Shown here one piece after another: positions 1 through 13,712 of a stretch of DNA of 64,000 bases. A program made the position numbers and the translations under genes. This stretch comes from Allacma fusca (lineage: Eukaryota; Arthropoda; Collembola; Symphypleona; Sminthuridae): positions 62,221,131 to 62,285,130 of the forward strand of contig OX359247.1 in assembly GCA_947179485.1 (NCBI GenBank), written 5' to 3'. A model generated the notes under the pieces. The model was not told the DNA's origin. It saw only the letters and a program-made list of their open reading frames with translations, and did not search any database. Every line of letters starts with the position of its first letter. The stretch's first letter is position 1.

Positions 1-3000
1 TCCTTAAAATGTACAATAAATGTTTTAGAAGGAACACATTTACAATGATGACACGCTCTTGAATAGAATGAAGATGCAGCATCAAGTCTTCATACAGTAT
101 ACTTGTTTACTGTCTCTGAAGGCGAATTTCTCCCAGCCTCGCCCCGTCTATGCATTTTTCGGCCTCCGTATATTTCTTAGTTATTACTCGCAATCTTTGC
201 AAGAGTGATATGTGGAAGACATATATTTTGTAAACAGTAGAAATCTCATTTAAAATGGGATTTACACTCCCTCAAGAAATTCTGTCACGTCCCAAAGATA
301 GCTACCACTTCATAGGGTTACTGTGATTTCTATGAATTTAAAAAGACATCCAAATAATAAAATTAATTATTACAAAATGTTGTTCTCTTGAAGATGGTGG
401 ATATGAAGAGATAATACAGTGTCCGAAATACATATATAAACCCTACCCTTTTATTGAGATGATACTGTACCTCCCAACCTCACTGAATGTGAACTTCCTT
501 CGGACTTGCAAAACTTACATGTCTATAGATACATATGTACTTATGTATATTCCTAAGCCCATCAACATAAGTTACCAATATAAAAAATGGCAAGGAGTCC
601 ATTGAAAACTATGGGGAAAAAATCAGTTACTTTCACTTCCCGCCTGTTGGCGTTAAAAAAAGGAGAAGGAAAAAGGAAGAGAAGTGTTCTCCACATCCAA
701 TATCACAATAGCCAATTCCCCGGATAAAAGACGTTTCAATTCCCTGTCAACACCAGACCCTCCCCACTCCTTGTATCCTAATCAATTGACATTTTGCAAA
801 ATAACTTGCAACGTTTGATATTCCCTTTTAACAGTCAAATCCGTTTACAAACATCAATTTTGTTTTGAAGGTGGGAAGATGACAATATGAAATGTTTGAC
901 AACCAATGGTGGATTGTAGATATGTATGTGTTACTATGCATGGAAGCGCAAATATGTACATAATTACCAATAGGCCAGTGGGCTCATGTCAATGTCAATA
1001 AAAGGAATTATTCAAAGGGTACATAATATTTTTTCGGGAGGGGGAGGTGAGAAGTTGTAGTCAAAATTCTTTCCTCCTGCCCTCCTGCTGCTATTCCTAC
1101 CGAATTGAATATTGTACGGCTTTAAATGAAAAGAAATCTCTTCAGGAGCTTTCAATCCTGTAAGTTCATTTCCGTGTGTACTTCATATGCACGTGATCTT
1201 CAACAAATATGATTTCTTCCTTGTATAAAGTACAGTGATATTTTATTGAATTTCTCGGCTTCTCGGAGGGAAGTGCACATTTTCAAAAGCACTCCTATCT
1301 TTGAATGCCCTGGTACTTCATTGAAGTAATCCTTTTAGAATCTTGCGAACTGTTGGTTACAATCTGTCTACACGTCTACCGTTGTCAGTCAATAAACATC
1401 AAGTCAGTTTGTCAAATTTTATTTGGATATTTTAGATATTTACTCTTTCAGCCTCTCCACAATTTACCTTGGAGGGGAAAAGGTCGATTTTAAAATGATA
1501 AGGTCAGTGTACATACAAACTAATGCATTTATTTTATATCTACCCGAAGATAATTCATTCAATTTCAAAGTGTCTAGATTTTCTACAAAATGTTATTCAA
1601 AATGCTTCCTAGCAAATTAAACCTAGAATTTATTGGATTTTTATTCTCGTTGTCACTTTTCGTGGAGATTTCCTATACGTCAGAGATTCCAAATGAAATT
1701 CGAATGATTTTAGGGATTTGTCATTTTCATGGTGCAGAGATGTCTAATTTAATGAGTCGTCGATGAGTGGAAATCTGTGTGATTCTGCATCTGTGAGTTG
1801 TGAAGAGTGTTGGGACTGAATCTAGCTTACAATAATTAAATAGATAAAATTTACTCTGGCAATTAAACATTACATTTTTTAATCCATAGGATATGTCCAG
1901 CCACTTCACACTTTGAAGATACTGGTTTCATAAACTGATGAGAATATTTAGGTTATGTATAAATCGTTATGCATTGAATCCTGCGTAGGTTAGGAAATAT
2001 CATTGGGATGTGAAATGAGGATTCACCGAGATATTTGGCACGTCCGACCGTCGGGATGCTCTTTTGTGGGGAGAAAATTAGGAAAACAAATGGAGCTCAG
2101 TTGATTTTTCTTGACGGCTGAGAAAGTTTTTTATTCACTATGGTTTTCAATGAAATAAAACTTTTCTCTTTGAATAAAACTGACTGGGAAGACCTTGTCT
2201 TTCATTAAACTTTCATTGAGGGAGGACATTCAGGTAGTTTTGAGACAGACATAAATTTTTCTGGCTCCTTTAAACTTTCTCCTCCTCAAGAAGAAAGCCT
2301 CAAAGAGAATCTTTCGAGTACATAGGATTGATATTCAGAGATATTGAAGGAGGGACTTCAAGCCAGATTTATGTAATAAGGTTGACATTCTCTGGGAACC
2401 CACCTACTCCCATCAATTCTGTCCTTAGATTGGGCATAAAAACCAATGTCATGGAGTGCCATTTTGGTCCGATGAGGCTTATTTGCATTGCCAGTAGGTT
2501 CATTCCGTATATTTTATACATTATAGACGTCCTACACCATATAATAATGAGATGCTTTTAACTATCTCCTGGTGAAATGTGCAGTGAGTAGTAAAAAAAA
2601 ATTAATAATCAGAGTTTTAACCATAATAATTACTGCTTCCTTGACAAATTGAAGAGGAAAAAGCGGGACGTAATTAAAAATCCTTTCAAACGTCACATCA
2701 CCTCCTAAGCGAATCAATTAATTCTTCATTTTAAATGCTCTCGCTATTGTTTCTTGTAGAAAAGTTCCTCTGCCTCTGTACATGATTTCTTTTGCATTTC
2801 AAAGTGCCTTGAAATTAAGTTCAAGTTTCAGTAGAAAGTGCATACATTGAAAAAGGCATGTAATTAAATTAATCAGATGAGTAATCAAATGAGGAGGTTC
2901 CTTGAATATCTGGACTGGACTTATTGTAGTCACATAAAGCAAACGTATATGTAGTTGCTTTCTCTTAGGAGCTTCAGAGTCGGGGTGTGATGAGTGAGAT

Positions 3001-4400
3001 GAAGAAACCAAGAGACCAACTCCACCTAAGGTAGACTTTTTGAGGAACTCAACTTCTATGCTCCTCCGACGGTTGCATGGGAGAAATCCATAATTCCCGG
3101 TCTCGGTTCTGATGTTTCTTACGAACCCTGATCGATACACGTCGGATCGATATATGGTAGGGATGCTCTCACTCATGTTCACACTTCAAAAAGGAAGGGG
3201 AACTAACATTTGGAGGTGAAATATGTTTTTACTACTTCGTCAAGGACTTGGTGTATAGCAAAAAATACCACTACTTAAAATTGCGTTTAACAAATATAAA
3301 AGGAAACATAAACATTAGCATATGCTACTATCACATAACATTAAAGCTGCTAATTAAAATACAAAAACTAAATTTCTAAAAGTTAAACTAATTTAAAGGT
3401 AATTATTCCTTAAGCCAAATATACCTATAATCAATTGATAATTACTAATTAATTATTTTGTAAAGACGAATTTTTAAATTATATACTAGAACTTCAAATG
3501 ATAACTTATGTATCAGTAATTATAAATTTAATGGAAAACTCTTTAGTTTTCTTAGTCTTAAAGCTATAATTTTATTCTATTATTAAAATTATCTGAAAAT
3601 TTTCAATTCCGAAAGTTAGAAGGGTAACATATAAATTAAAATTTCCAACCGCCGTGTATATCCTCCAGAAACGTTTTGAGCCTTCAGAACTATTTCAGCA
3701 GTAGTCAAATAATTCCTCACCACGCTTGTACTACTGAAATAGTAGTCAGTCTCAGGTAATTCTTTAAAAAATAAACAGGTGGTACGGGAAGCGGAAATCA
3801 AAAACATTTGTCAAATTCCGTTCCGTACAATAGATAAAAATTGTAAAACATGTTTTGGATTCCGAATTGAGATTAGTATCTATTCAGAAAAAAATAAAAC
3901 ATAAATTGAAAATATGACTCCTGAATATCAAGATTTCCGTCCAATACATATTTCCTTCCTATCTCAAGACTTAAAAAAGTATGTGTATTCTATTTATTCT
4001 AATAATTCTCTGGGATGTCTCCTCACACAGAGATTTTTACTCGTACCATTATCGTAATGTTTAAAAAAATTATAATTACTCCTAAAATTTAGGATAATTT
4101 TAACAACGGAACAAACATCTCCGGCCATGTTGGAATCCCCTGAAAAGGGAACTTACGGTTTTTGACACGGCCCAGTTCTGGACAAATAAAATTCTGTAAT
4201 CCCTATATTCTGTTTCCATCGGGAGGAGCAGCTCTCAGAAAATTCCCTGCAGTCTGTACAAAAGAGCACATAAAAAGGGATTATTTGGAGTTGATTCAGT
4301 AAAATGACACTGGAAACTCCGGAAGAAAAAACAAATTAAGCACGTTCTAATTTAATTTCCCATCATTGAGACTAATAATTAAGTCTAAATAGACGCTGTT
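1..4400. other. Intergenic stretch, no gene recognised
   Basis: AT-rich sequence with short open frames only. The longest, on the minus strand at 2799-3182, has a fairly protein-like start but no recognisable domain and no convincing splice partner. No RNA gene or bounded repeat was recognised. It may hold introns or distal regulatory sequence of the four-span gene that starts at 4534. Confidence 0.5.
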
Positions 4401-4533
4401 AAGATCCAGTGCATAGTATTGTGGAGTTACGGTGTGTTACGTCCATGGGCAAGGAGAGATCGAAAGGGAGCAATCTCAACCTCAGAAAGTCCTGAGTCGT
4501 CACAGCCGCTCCGACAGTTGTTTCCTTTCAAAA

Positions 4534-5798
4534 ATGGGGTCAGGACATTGTGGAATGGGCAATCCACGAGGTGCTGTTTTCCTCATTGCCATTGTCGACA
4601 TCGTAAGTTCCAGTCTCATTTTCATTTAATTAACCATTAAATTGACAGTCAAATGTATTTTGACGTATGTATCTATGCATGTATCTTCCGCAATGTAATA
4701 AGTTCCATCCGATGCAACATGATATGTAGTCAATGTTTCAATTCGTTAATAATTAATTTAATGTGGCTCATTCCCAGAGTTTGGGTGGTGATGAGTTCAG
4801 TGGCGGAATTTCATGATTCTTTAAATTTTTCAGATCCTCAGCCTAATTCTTTTATTATTGAGCATAGTTGCTTTGGGGGATTTGAAAAAAGTCTCCGAGT
4901 TGCTGGACAGGGAATCAAGTTTCAGTGATCAAGATTTCGAGCCGGACATTCGAAGTGATTGGGATGAAGTTGGTCGTCATGAGAATGACAGTAAGGGTTT
5001 TTTTTTTGGGTATAAGTAGATAACGATCATGTAACGATTGGAGGATAATTTTTTTGTGATTTGTGTGTAGACCTTAATGGCGGGATCTTCCTGTTCTTGA
5101 TCAATACTCTGGTGACATTAGTTTTGGCCGTTGGACTCTTTATCGGGGTTCAGAAGGTGAGTGAGCACGTGTAAATGTAGGAAGTGGATGTGTATGTAAT
5201 TACATATATTATGTAATTATGCATAATACATCCATATAAGATCAGTTGTGCCTTGACATTTCATCCTGCCTTTTTGTAATTACGAGAATGTATTTGAAAG
5301 ATTTGTGTAGATATGTATACATTGTGAGCACGGTATTCACGACAGGGCAGGAATGTAATGTTCTCAAATGAAGTTTATTGTTACGGAAACGGAATAGTTA
5401 TTCATGACAAGTGAACAGGCGGTACTACAAATGAAATAATTACAGTTAATTTGATAATTAATTGTGTTAAGTGCAATACATGGTCTTCAATGGTGGACTC
5501 TGAAAAGAAAAATGTTTAATAAAAATTTTGCTCATTTTTTGTCCAACTGCAGGAACTGGACTGCCCGATAAAATCTTGGCTGATCTACGGCTGTACAATC
5601 GTTCTTTTAGTTGTGATTACCCTGTTGGTGATGACAGTGGCCACTGGTCAACCCCTGTATCTTCTTTTTCTCTTCGCAGTGATCATCCGGATTTATGAAG
5701 TATGGGTAGTTTTTGACTTCCTCCGGGGATCTCGTTTCTCTTTCAACCCAACTCTACTGAGTCGAACAGGGAGCACGGAGAGACTCCACAGTGTCTAA
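4534..5798 (+). CDS. Four-transmembrane-span protein, 4 exons (LAPTM/MARVEL-like shape)
   Basis: I join exons 4534-4602, 4834-4990, 5071-5156 and 5553-5798. All introns are GT..AG and phases are consistent, giving 185 residues. The ATG at 4534 is the first in frame after an in-frame TAG at 4414. Hydrophobic segments lie at about residues 13-38, 80-100, 112-133 and 138-160. A short N-terminus (MGSGHCGMG) precedes span 1. An acidic, hydrophilic loop (about 39-78, rich in Asp, Glu and Ser) separates spans 1 and 2, and a short basic/Ser tail ends in RLHSV. Spans 1 and 2 come from separate exons, and span 1 itself crosses intron 1. The layout suits small arthropod tetraspan membrane proteins of the LAPTM or MARVEL kind, but no diagnostic motif is seen, so function is unknown. 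Exon chaining is fairly secure; the family is not. Confidence 0.75.
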
Positions 5799-6181
5799 AT
5801 TCTCTCTCAACCATGATCGTTTCCTTACGACATGCAGATCTTGCTCCTACAAAATATTCTGCCTGGCTGCACTTGATGTTCCTATACTTTAACATTCCGG
5901 CTTTAAGGATATTTTCCGGATTTCTCATCTGTAAAATTAAATACATTCTCTAAAGATTTTTTCCTGTATACATTTGAGCACAAATACATACTCGCACATG
6001 AAGTCTACACTGATGGCTGGTCGAGAGGGAGATAAGGGGAACATTGACAACAAATACGCAGTACATTTAGAATCTGCAAAATTTTGTGAAGACACCGCCT
6101 CGATTGCACTAAAATACAATATTTTGAAAAGACCAAAGGTGAGCATCTGCAAAATGTAGATGTTTATACTTTCACTTGTTA

Positions 6182-6187
6182 AATAAA
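6182..6187 (+). terminator. Candidate polyadenylation signal of the four-span gene
   Basis: AATAAA lies 384 bases after the stop codon at 5798 and is followed by T/G-rich sequence. It would give a 3' UTR of about 0.4 kb. Confidence 0.4.
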
Positions 6188-9100
6188 TATTTGTGAATAT
6201 CTATTTCCGCTTACGTGCAATATTTGAGAGGTTATGCTTGACTAATTGTAAGTCGTCTATTTCAAATCTGCCTGCCATTTAGAACATGCTTCCTCGTTGT
6301 TTCAATTATTAAAATACAATCAAATGACGGTATTACATTACAATCAATGTTATACATCTTTATAAATTATAGTCATGATGTTTGACTCAGTGTCTGTGCT
6401 GATTTGGTCGATTGTATGTTGTATTTGCTTTACGGATTTACCAATTGCACTTACTTGCATACCAATAAATAATTAATATAGTTTTTGCAAAATCGATTTT
6501 TTATGTTATCCAATTTGCAACATGAAGCTTGGGAAATTTACTGCGAACATGTGTGGGTGTACATTACAAGGGTGTACTTACCTTGGTATCGTATACAGGG
6601 TACACATGCACAATGACATCACAATATAAATTGCCAGTCATTATTCCGAGTTCCAAGTTCTGGCTACAGTGGCTACTTGTGGTACGTAATTATTACATTT
6701 CGGGTTTTATTTCAGTAGGAGTTTCCTAAAACAACGAACAACTTGCGAGGACGTTTTTCCCATGCCATAAGCCATATTGCTATATGGGTTTCGTGTACTT
6801 TCCCTTAGAGCAGAAATTGTTCACAATGCAGTTTGGAAATTTTAGGGGTGCAACTGCTAACTTTCTGTCATTAACATTCACACGAACCTGCATGTTCAGA
6901 CATTTTGACGAATCTTTACACTCGACATGTGTTAATTAATAAATTCGATCCCCTTCATTGCAGGTATTGGTCCGTGGGGACATGCTTATTTTCCGTATGT
7001 TTGTACACACGAAAATTGCATCAAATAGCGTTTAACTACACTCACAATCACAATATAATCAGTGGAAAGTGTCAAATTCACTATAACAGCTAACCATTTG
7101 CAGTGCAAAATACAAGAACCTGCGAAACTACACGGTTGAAAGTAACACGTTAGATAATTAAATAATAATTACTAATGCCACACGACTTTCCATTTCAGAT
7201 TACAGCTTAGTCCCTTCGCTCTAAGGAACTCAACTAATTGTCAGGTCAGAAGTTATACCCTCCTTGTATGTATGTACATACAGTAACCCCCTTTACTTTT
7301 TCCCTGACAGCTGCACTAATAGTATCCTGAGTACCAATGAGTACCTTTTTATAAAAGTAATTTTAGAGAAACGAGAGACCTTTCTGGCATGGCAGGGGTG
7401 ACTTTGTTCCACCCCTGTAAACTTTTCCAAAACGACCGTTTTTGAAGGGGCCCTGAAACAGAAAAGTATTTCAACCTATACATTGTGCTGATTGTGATTG
7501 CTATTGATGGGATATCCGTCTTATTGTATAGAATCAGTACTAACGCGTTATTAAAATCATGAGTGAGACTGAATTAGAGTGCATTTTGCTGACTAGTTCC
7601 CTGATTTGGAGCTGATTTGATAGTTTCGGATTATATGGTTTTTCTTTTAGTCTCATTCTCCAAATGACGTGCAGAATACGCATTGCTCCTATATTGTTCA
7701 ATTATAAATAATTACATCTATAGTTAGCCAATATTTGAAATATGAATGCATAAGAACATAATATATTCTATAGTACCAATTGTGAACCTTTAAGATGCAT
7801 TATCGTATGCGAATACCATAAGGTACTTGTAGCAATGATAATATCGTTGGTTTGTGAAATGATCCGGAGGATAGACTATATGTGATCACCTGCGTATAAA
7901 AATCGTTTGCTCCCACGCACTTGGAGGAGAGTCAGAGAATGGGTGTACTAGATAAAGAGAGGAAGATTGTGAATCTAGAGAAATAAAGTGGTAACAAAAC
8001 AGAGTGAAATATCTCCTTTGTATTACATACATTTTTGTATTCTTGGAACCCGGCACCAAAGTCCTGCTGGAAATCCTCTGCGAGATAGACTCTCCTATTG
8101 TGTTAGTTTCCCCAATCCTTTTCCCCAAGTTTACGCAGTTATTTATTTACATGCTAAAATAATAATCCACTGCTCTATTTCTCCCTCTGATTTCCTAAGC
8201 CAAAATTAGCGCTTAACACTATCTAATTTTGAATCAACACTGCTTGTTTGAACGTTTACGTAAGAACACTCCTATTGAGAATTGCGACATATTTGTTTTT
8301 GTGGCCGACAAACTTTATATCCATAATTTATTTTTCATGGCTGTCAAAAACGCTACGTCCACAACTGCATATAAACCTGCAGGGGGTTGGGACTGAAATA
8401 CCTTAATTTGTTTACTGTGCTATCCCATACTTCAATAGCATAATTTGCAGTTGCTTCATTTTTTGCCTAATAGCCTATTGTTATCACAGCTTAATGTAGT
8501 ATACGGAAATATTCCTAATAATTTATTCCTGTCAAGAAAAGTACGAGCCTTAAATACCTGTTCTTGGTTTTATCACGGAGAAAACTTATTGTCAAGAAGA
8601 AAATGATGCCTGGAAGTCGAAAGAAAGGTATAACGAAATAACCATATATTTATTTGAAGCAATAATGCAGTAATCATATAATTACATATGTATATGTTTA
8701 ATGCATAAGGAATTAGAATAAAGGTGTGAAATATTTTAAAATATTGCATTTGAAATAGTATTTGAAACACATTCCATATTTTGTATTTCGTATTTTGTCA
8801 GCATCAAATTTTCTACTGTATGTGTATTTTGTACTTTGAAAATCTACGAACATGATGGTAACTTGTATTTATTTATCTTGCTTTATTTGCCCATTTCGTA
8901 TTTCAAATACAAAATAGAATTTTGAAATACATGGTCCTGGCAACTCTCAAGGCCTGTAACATGTTCGAATAAACTTTATAAAGGTAAACATAATAATTTG
9001 AAATCCTTTGAAACCAATTCGTTATACTTTTTCGGCTAGTATGTAAGTAGTACTTAATTTATGGATCAATACATAACATTCAATGTGAGAGGTATGAAGT

Positions 9101-11142
9101 TAGTTAAATCAGTGACGCGAACATCAAATGAATAAATAAATTACTGAGGAGTTACTACTCTATTTACGGGAAAACATTCTGTTCTTAGGGTCCTGTTAAT
9201 CTAATTTGATCTACACAAACGTACAACTCTGCTCGTGTGCCTGTTACGTTACGTTTGTAAAATAATAGCCACTTATTTTATCAAAATTATCCAAGAGACT
9301 GCTCTTATTTACTCGAATTTTTAAAGATCTCAATGTGTTTCACAGTTGTTGAACCATAAATTTGAGAGTAGTTTGAATTTATATTTTGTATTTCAAGTAC
9401 GGTATTTTACTTTGTTTTTACTGACATGTAAATTCGCCTAGTTGTCTTGTTGAAATTGTAATTGATCACTTTCATCCTGGCATATTTGCACACTGTGCAT
9501 ATACATATGTATGTGTATTAATTTTTTTCTGACATTGGTCCTATCATTGAACTTTAAATTATTCCAAACAATAACAAGAAATGTATCTCGAAATGCAGCA
9601 GACTTCTAATTTCATCTTTTAAGGACAAACATTTACATTGTGATAAGTGAAAATGTCTAATTATGTTTACCTATGAAGAAAATGCTCGTTCAAATGGATC
9701 ACTCGTTGCAAGAGGAAGCTGCTTTTCACTCCTAGAATGCCTGGCTCACATAAGAAAAAGGCATACTCGGGTAATCGATAGTTTGTCAATAAACCCAGTC
9801 CTTTAATGATACTTATTTTTAGCGTGCATTTATTAATTAAATATTATACTTGACTGGCACTTAAATAGGTAATCAAGTACGTAGACGGTTGAAATGCTAG
9901 AAACTCTAAATATCTCTTCAAAAGCAAATACGATTATAAATAATTCGATTTCCTGTAATTTCCTGTAACTTGGTCCCATCTAAAATAATTTTTAGCTACA
10001 TAAACCATTTCAAACTAAGTGGTATATTTCATTTGTTAATAATATGGCTAAAAGAGTATACTTTAAAGTTTCACATGTAACTATATCTCATCTATGTATG
10101 CACATCCTTCTTCAGGGCTTCTACTGTATAATTCTACTACATATGTATGTGTAGGTATATATATTAAACATGAGTGCTATTTTCTGTATTTCAAACTAAT
10201 AATTGTAAGAGCTCACAATTTTGTGCAGTGTGATGGTATTATCCAGTTGCAGTCATTGACCACACCGAAGGATTTTATAATTTTATTATTACATTCTGCC
10301 CAGTTATCAATTTGTACTTGACTTTTTCTAATGTACAGAAAACTAGAAATTTTTCACTTACCTCGAAATAAACGATTGAGAAGTTTGTAGGTCAGAAATT
10401 GCAGGTATAGGTATTTACTCTCTTTGTTTTCTCGTGTCATTTTAAAACCTATTTTTATGACCGATCTTAGTATTGCTGTTATAGTATCAAGAGTCAACTC
10501 TCTCTATAACGTTTCAGAGACACCTCGCATCCGTATAAATTTTCGTAGTTTTATCAGGGAGGTGTCTTAATACATTAATATATTTCAGTATGTAAGTTAA
10601 ATCACTTTAGAGAATCTGTAGGTATTGTGGCTACAGGGTAAGCGTAGGTAGTGACTACAGAGAGTGGTTATAGGAACAACTGACTGTGTTTTGCTACTTT
10701 TTGTCATTTAGGAATTATCGTTTTGACAACTGGACGACATAAGCTTCTGTAACTTTTGCAAACAGCCACAAAATTGGAATCAAAGCACCTTAAATACAAA
10801 TTGCAGGAAAGCATACCACACATATCTGTATTATTATTCAATATTTCCAAATAAAAAATGCTGAAGAAAATAACGAAACGAGGACTGTAAGACTCCAATT
10901 ATAACCAACTAGTTTGCCCATTTTAGGTATTTTTCCATTAAATTTTTATTGTGAGATAAACGACTTTGTATTTATTCTTTTGACTAAAATACCCGTTCAA
11001 TGTAGATTGTATTATTTGCTTGACGTCCGATTTTCAGGGTGAAATGATTTCAGATTTTCACATTGCTCTTTTAACTTTGTTGTGCTAGAAACCGACGAAT
11101 CGACAGCAGTTTCCGATTTTTTCATCTCATAAAGGCAAATAA
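6188..11142. other. Intergenic stretch, no gene recognised
   Basis: About 5 kb of AT-rich sequence. Open frames are below 80 codons, with no recognisable domain and no plausible exon chain. No bounded mobile element was detected by eye. It probably contains the promoter of the receptor gene at 11143, but I see no defined site. Confidence 0.5.
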
Positions 11143-13230
11143 ATGACAACAACAATTATTTGTATTATTAGAGTAACAAGGGTCCAAGTGTTTTTATTTA
11201 TTCTGCAGTTGTTACCCTCAGGAAATTCCTTACCACAAACTTCAAACCATGTTAGAATCCACGTTTTATATCCATCCCTTGATCGAATTTTATACCGGAA
11301 CCTTGCACATACCGGCCTTTATCCATCAACAATGTGCGCGTTGAAACTTATGTATGAGGATGATCTACCCGAAGTAGTAACGGAAATATTACGAAGTTAC
11401 GAGTCAACGAAAATCCTTCTAAATAAAAATCTTCCTTTGAGTAAATCTTGGAGCGAGAGAAATTTTGACTCCAACGGAACTCTGGTAGTTTCATCTTTTG
11501 GTTCACTCAGACTTTCTTCGAATTGCCTTAAACTTTTGATGTTTCTGGGTAAGTCCGTACAAGATTCTTCATACGAAGCACTTCTATATCCCGACTATAA
11601 ACAATTCCAGCTTCGAAGTTTACTCCCTTTTCCGCTCAATACTTTGCCCAATTTAATACATCACATATTTATCGGTAGCTATAATGATCTCGAACAGTGT
11701 TTTCGAAAAGTGGACGTGAAGTTTCTTAAAATTAAGACAGCAATAATAGCAAGCGGTGGTGCACAGTATGAAGCAGATGCCACTGTTGAAGATGGGCGGC
11801 ATGAGAACCAAGAAACAGCAGATAATATGCTACAAAATACACATTTGCGTGCAGAATCGTTTCCTACCAGCTTGCATATACTACGAAACAAAAATAAGGT
11901 GCCGATTGGTGGAATTTCCTATGCAGTGATGGACACGTTTGCGCATTACAACAATCTCACATTTGAGCTGAAACACAGTGCTTATAAACGCCCGGGACGA
12001 AACGGTTCTCAAGGGGGTTACATCGGTTGCTTACAGAATGACGAAACCGATCTGACCTTCTGGTTATCAAATACAGTTGAAAGAAATCCTTACATAGATT
12101 TCACAGGCACCCTTGTAAATGTGGACTTGGTATTTTTCACGCCGCTGCCAATGGTGCGAATTAAATGGGAAGCAATATTTCATTCTCTGGATTCAAAACT
12201 CTGGGCTTTCATTGGTCTGTCAGTGGTCGTAGCAATTCCACTGTTTTATTTGACCCTGAACTTGGACAATAAAACCAAAGGGAGTCCAAAGAAATGGAGA
12301 TCAAGTATATTACTCGAATCCGTAATGCTCCCGATATCGCCACTTCTTTTTGAATCCATTAAAATCCCTAAAAAAGTTCGCCATTTGATGGGCTTATTTT
12401 TGTTCCTCTCAATAATCATTGGAACTTGTTTCAATTGTAATTTGATAGCTTACCTCACGTTTCCTGAAGTTGACCCAGTCCCTGAGACTCCAGAAGAACT
12501 CTCACGAATGAAGGAATTTAATATAGAAATTATTCACTACCCTGGATCAATTAGTGATCAAATTTTTAGTAACCAAACTGAAAACCCCGTGTATGCTAAC
12601 ATTAGGGATCGTTTTAAACGTGTACCCATAGCAAAAGCAAGAGAATCAATTGTAAAAGCTGCTCTGGATTCCAGAACTGTGGTAATTAATTATGACCTCA
12701 TTGGGATTGTGAATTCGGCGGAAACTCTTAAACTCAATGACGTATTCTCACCCTTGAAAATGTCTCGGACTCCATTTTGTAGTTTGTTTCTTTGCATCAA
12801 TCTTCGGAAGTACTCCAAATTCACAGATACTATTTCTGAAAGTGTGAGAAGACTCACTAGTACCGGTCATGTATGGAAGTGGTTTCAGGATCTGGTGTTT
12901 ATGAGCAAGATCAAATGCATCGAGCGTATGAAAGTTCTTCGGGAAAAGGGGGACCCCCTTTTTGAGTCACTAAATCAACTGTCGAAACTCTACGCGGCTA
13001 ATTTTAGTTTAAAGCCTTTTAGCATGGACAATGTGATCGTATCATTTTGTAGCTTGGCGTTAGGCCTGTCAATCTCGTCTATATGTTTTCTGGCAGAATG
13101 GGTATGTTTTAAATACGCTAGTACTTACAATTTGTCCGAGGCAGCGCAATATCTCTGTAATAACATCAGTACAAGGAGAAAAATACTCCTAAAGAAGTTA
13201 TGCTCATATCGGGAAAAAGTTATTGGATAG
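11143..13230 (+). CDS. Divergent ionotropic receptor (variant iGluR), single exon
   Basis: A 695-residue uninterrupted frame with the layout of an arthropod ionotropic receptor: ligand-gated cation channels of chemosensory dendrites, derived from ionotropic glutamate receptors. A signal peptide is likely at about residues 1-29. The ectodomain has several N-glycosylation motifs (NGT at 111, NLT at 271, NGS at 287). Segment S1 (about 250-335) ends in a run like RNPYIDFTGTLVNVDLVFFTP. M1 is at 353-373, the pore loop near 385-405, M2 at 414-440, S2 at about 445-625, M3 at 630-652, and a short basic tail follows. The usual glutamate-binding residues are not evident, as in most tuning receptors. 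There is no intron; single-exon genes are common among divergent, lineage-expanded receptors. The ATG is the first in frame before the signal peptide. Class is fairly sure; ligand and subfamily are unknown. Confidence 0.85.
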   Translation: MTTTIICIIRVTRVQVFLFILQLLPSGNSLPQTSNHVRIHVLYPSLDRILYRNLAHTGLYPSTMCALKLMYEDDLPEVVTEILRSYESTKILLNKNLPLSKSWSERNFDSNGTLVVSSFGSLRLSSNCLKLLMFLGKSVQDSSYEALLYPDYKQFQLRSLLPFPLNTLPNLIHHIFIGSYNDLEQCFRKVDVKFLKIKTAIIASGGAQYEADATVEDGRHENQETADNMLQNTHLRAESFPTSLHILRNKNKVPIGGISYAVMDTFAHYNNLTFELKHSAYKRPGRNGSQGGYIGCLQNDETDLTFWLSNTVERNPYIDFTGTLVNVDLVFFTPLPMVRIKWEAIFHSLDSKLWAFIGLSVVVAIPLFYLTLNLDNKTKGSPKKWRSSILLESVMLPISPLLFESIKIPKKVRHLMGLFLFLSIIIGTCFNCNLIAYLTFPEVDPVPETPEELSRMKEFNIEIIHYPGSISDQIFSNQTENPVYANIRDRFKRVPIAKARESIVKAALDSRTVVINYDLIGIVNSAETLKLNDVFSPLKMSRTPFCSLFLCINLRKYSKFTDTISESVRRLTSTGHVWKWFQDLVFMSKIKCIERMKVLREKGDPLFESLNQLSKLYAANFSLKPFSMDNVIVSFCSLALGLSISSICFLAEWVCFKYASTYNLSEAAQYLCNNISTRRKILLKKLCSYREKVIG

Positions 13231-13712
13231 TTAGTTATAGTTATTATTACCTTAGGATAAACGGGAATATTCCGTAATAGTTTCATACTTGGGGGTCTCG
13301 TATAAAAATAGTACACACTTTAGATATTAGACCGAAACAATTTCAAAGATTATTTAATCTATGATTAAAAAGAATTTTTACCGGCAGTAATCCTTAAGTT
13401 TAAGTATCGACGCAAAGCTAAAACCCTAGAGCTCAAATTTTGTGTTTTCCAGAGCTCGGAATTTTGAAAAAACAAACAAGACCTTCTAATTTACTTACAA
13501 ATTTCTAATATATAGTGCAGGGTAAATAAAACTAAAATTAACATACGACATGAATGTTTCGCAGAACTTTTAAAAATATCTAAATTCCTTTGATTGGGGA
13601 TAATTTCATTTTGTAATGACCACAAAATTCAGCCAACAACCCTTCGATCATCAAATTTTTCAGGCTTAAGTTTGTATTCTATAAGTTATATACATACTAC
13701 ACAGGTACAGAT

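Noticed and set aside
2799-3182. 127-codon minus-strand frame as a gene
   Set aside because: Partly protein-like, but no domain, no clear splice sites and a low-complexity hydrophobic end; not enough support.
6001-6159. Open frame after the four-span gene as a further exon
   Set aside because: It lies in the likely 3' UTR, has no domain and no acceptor in phase.
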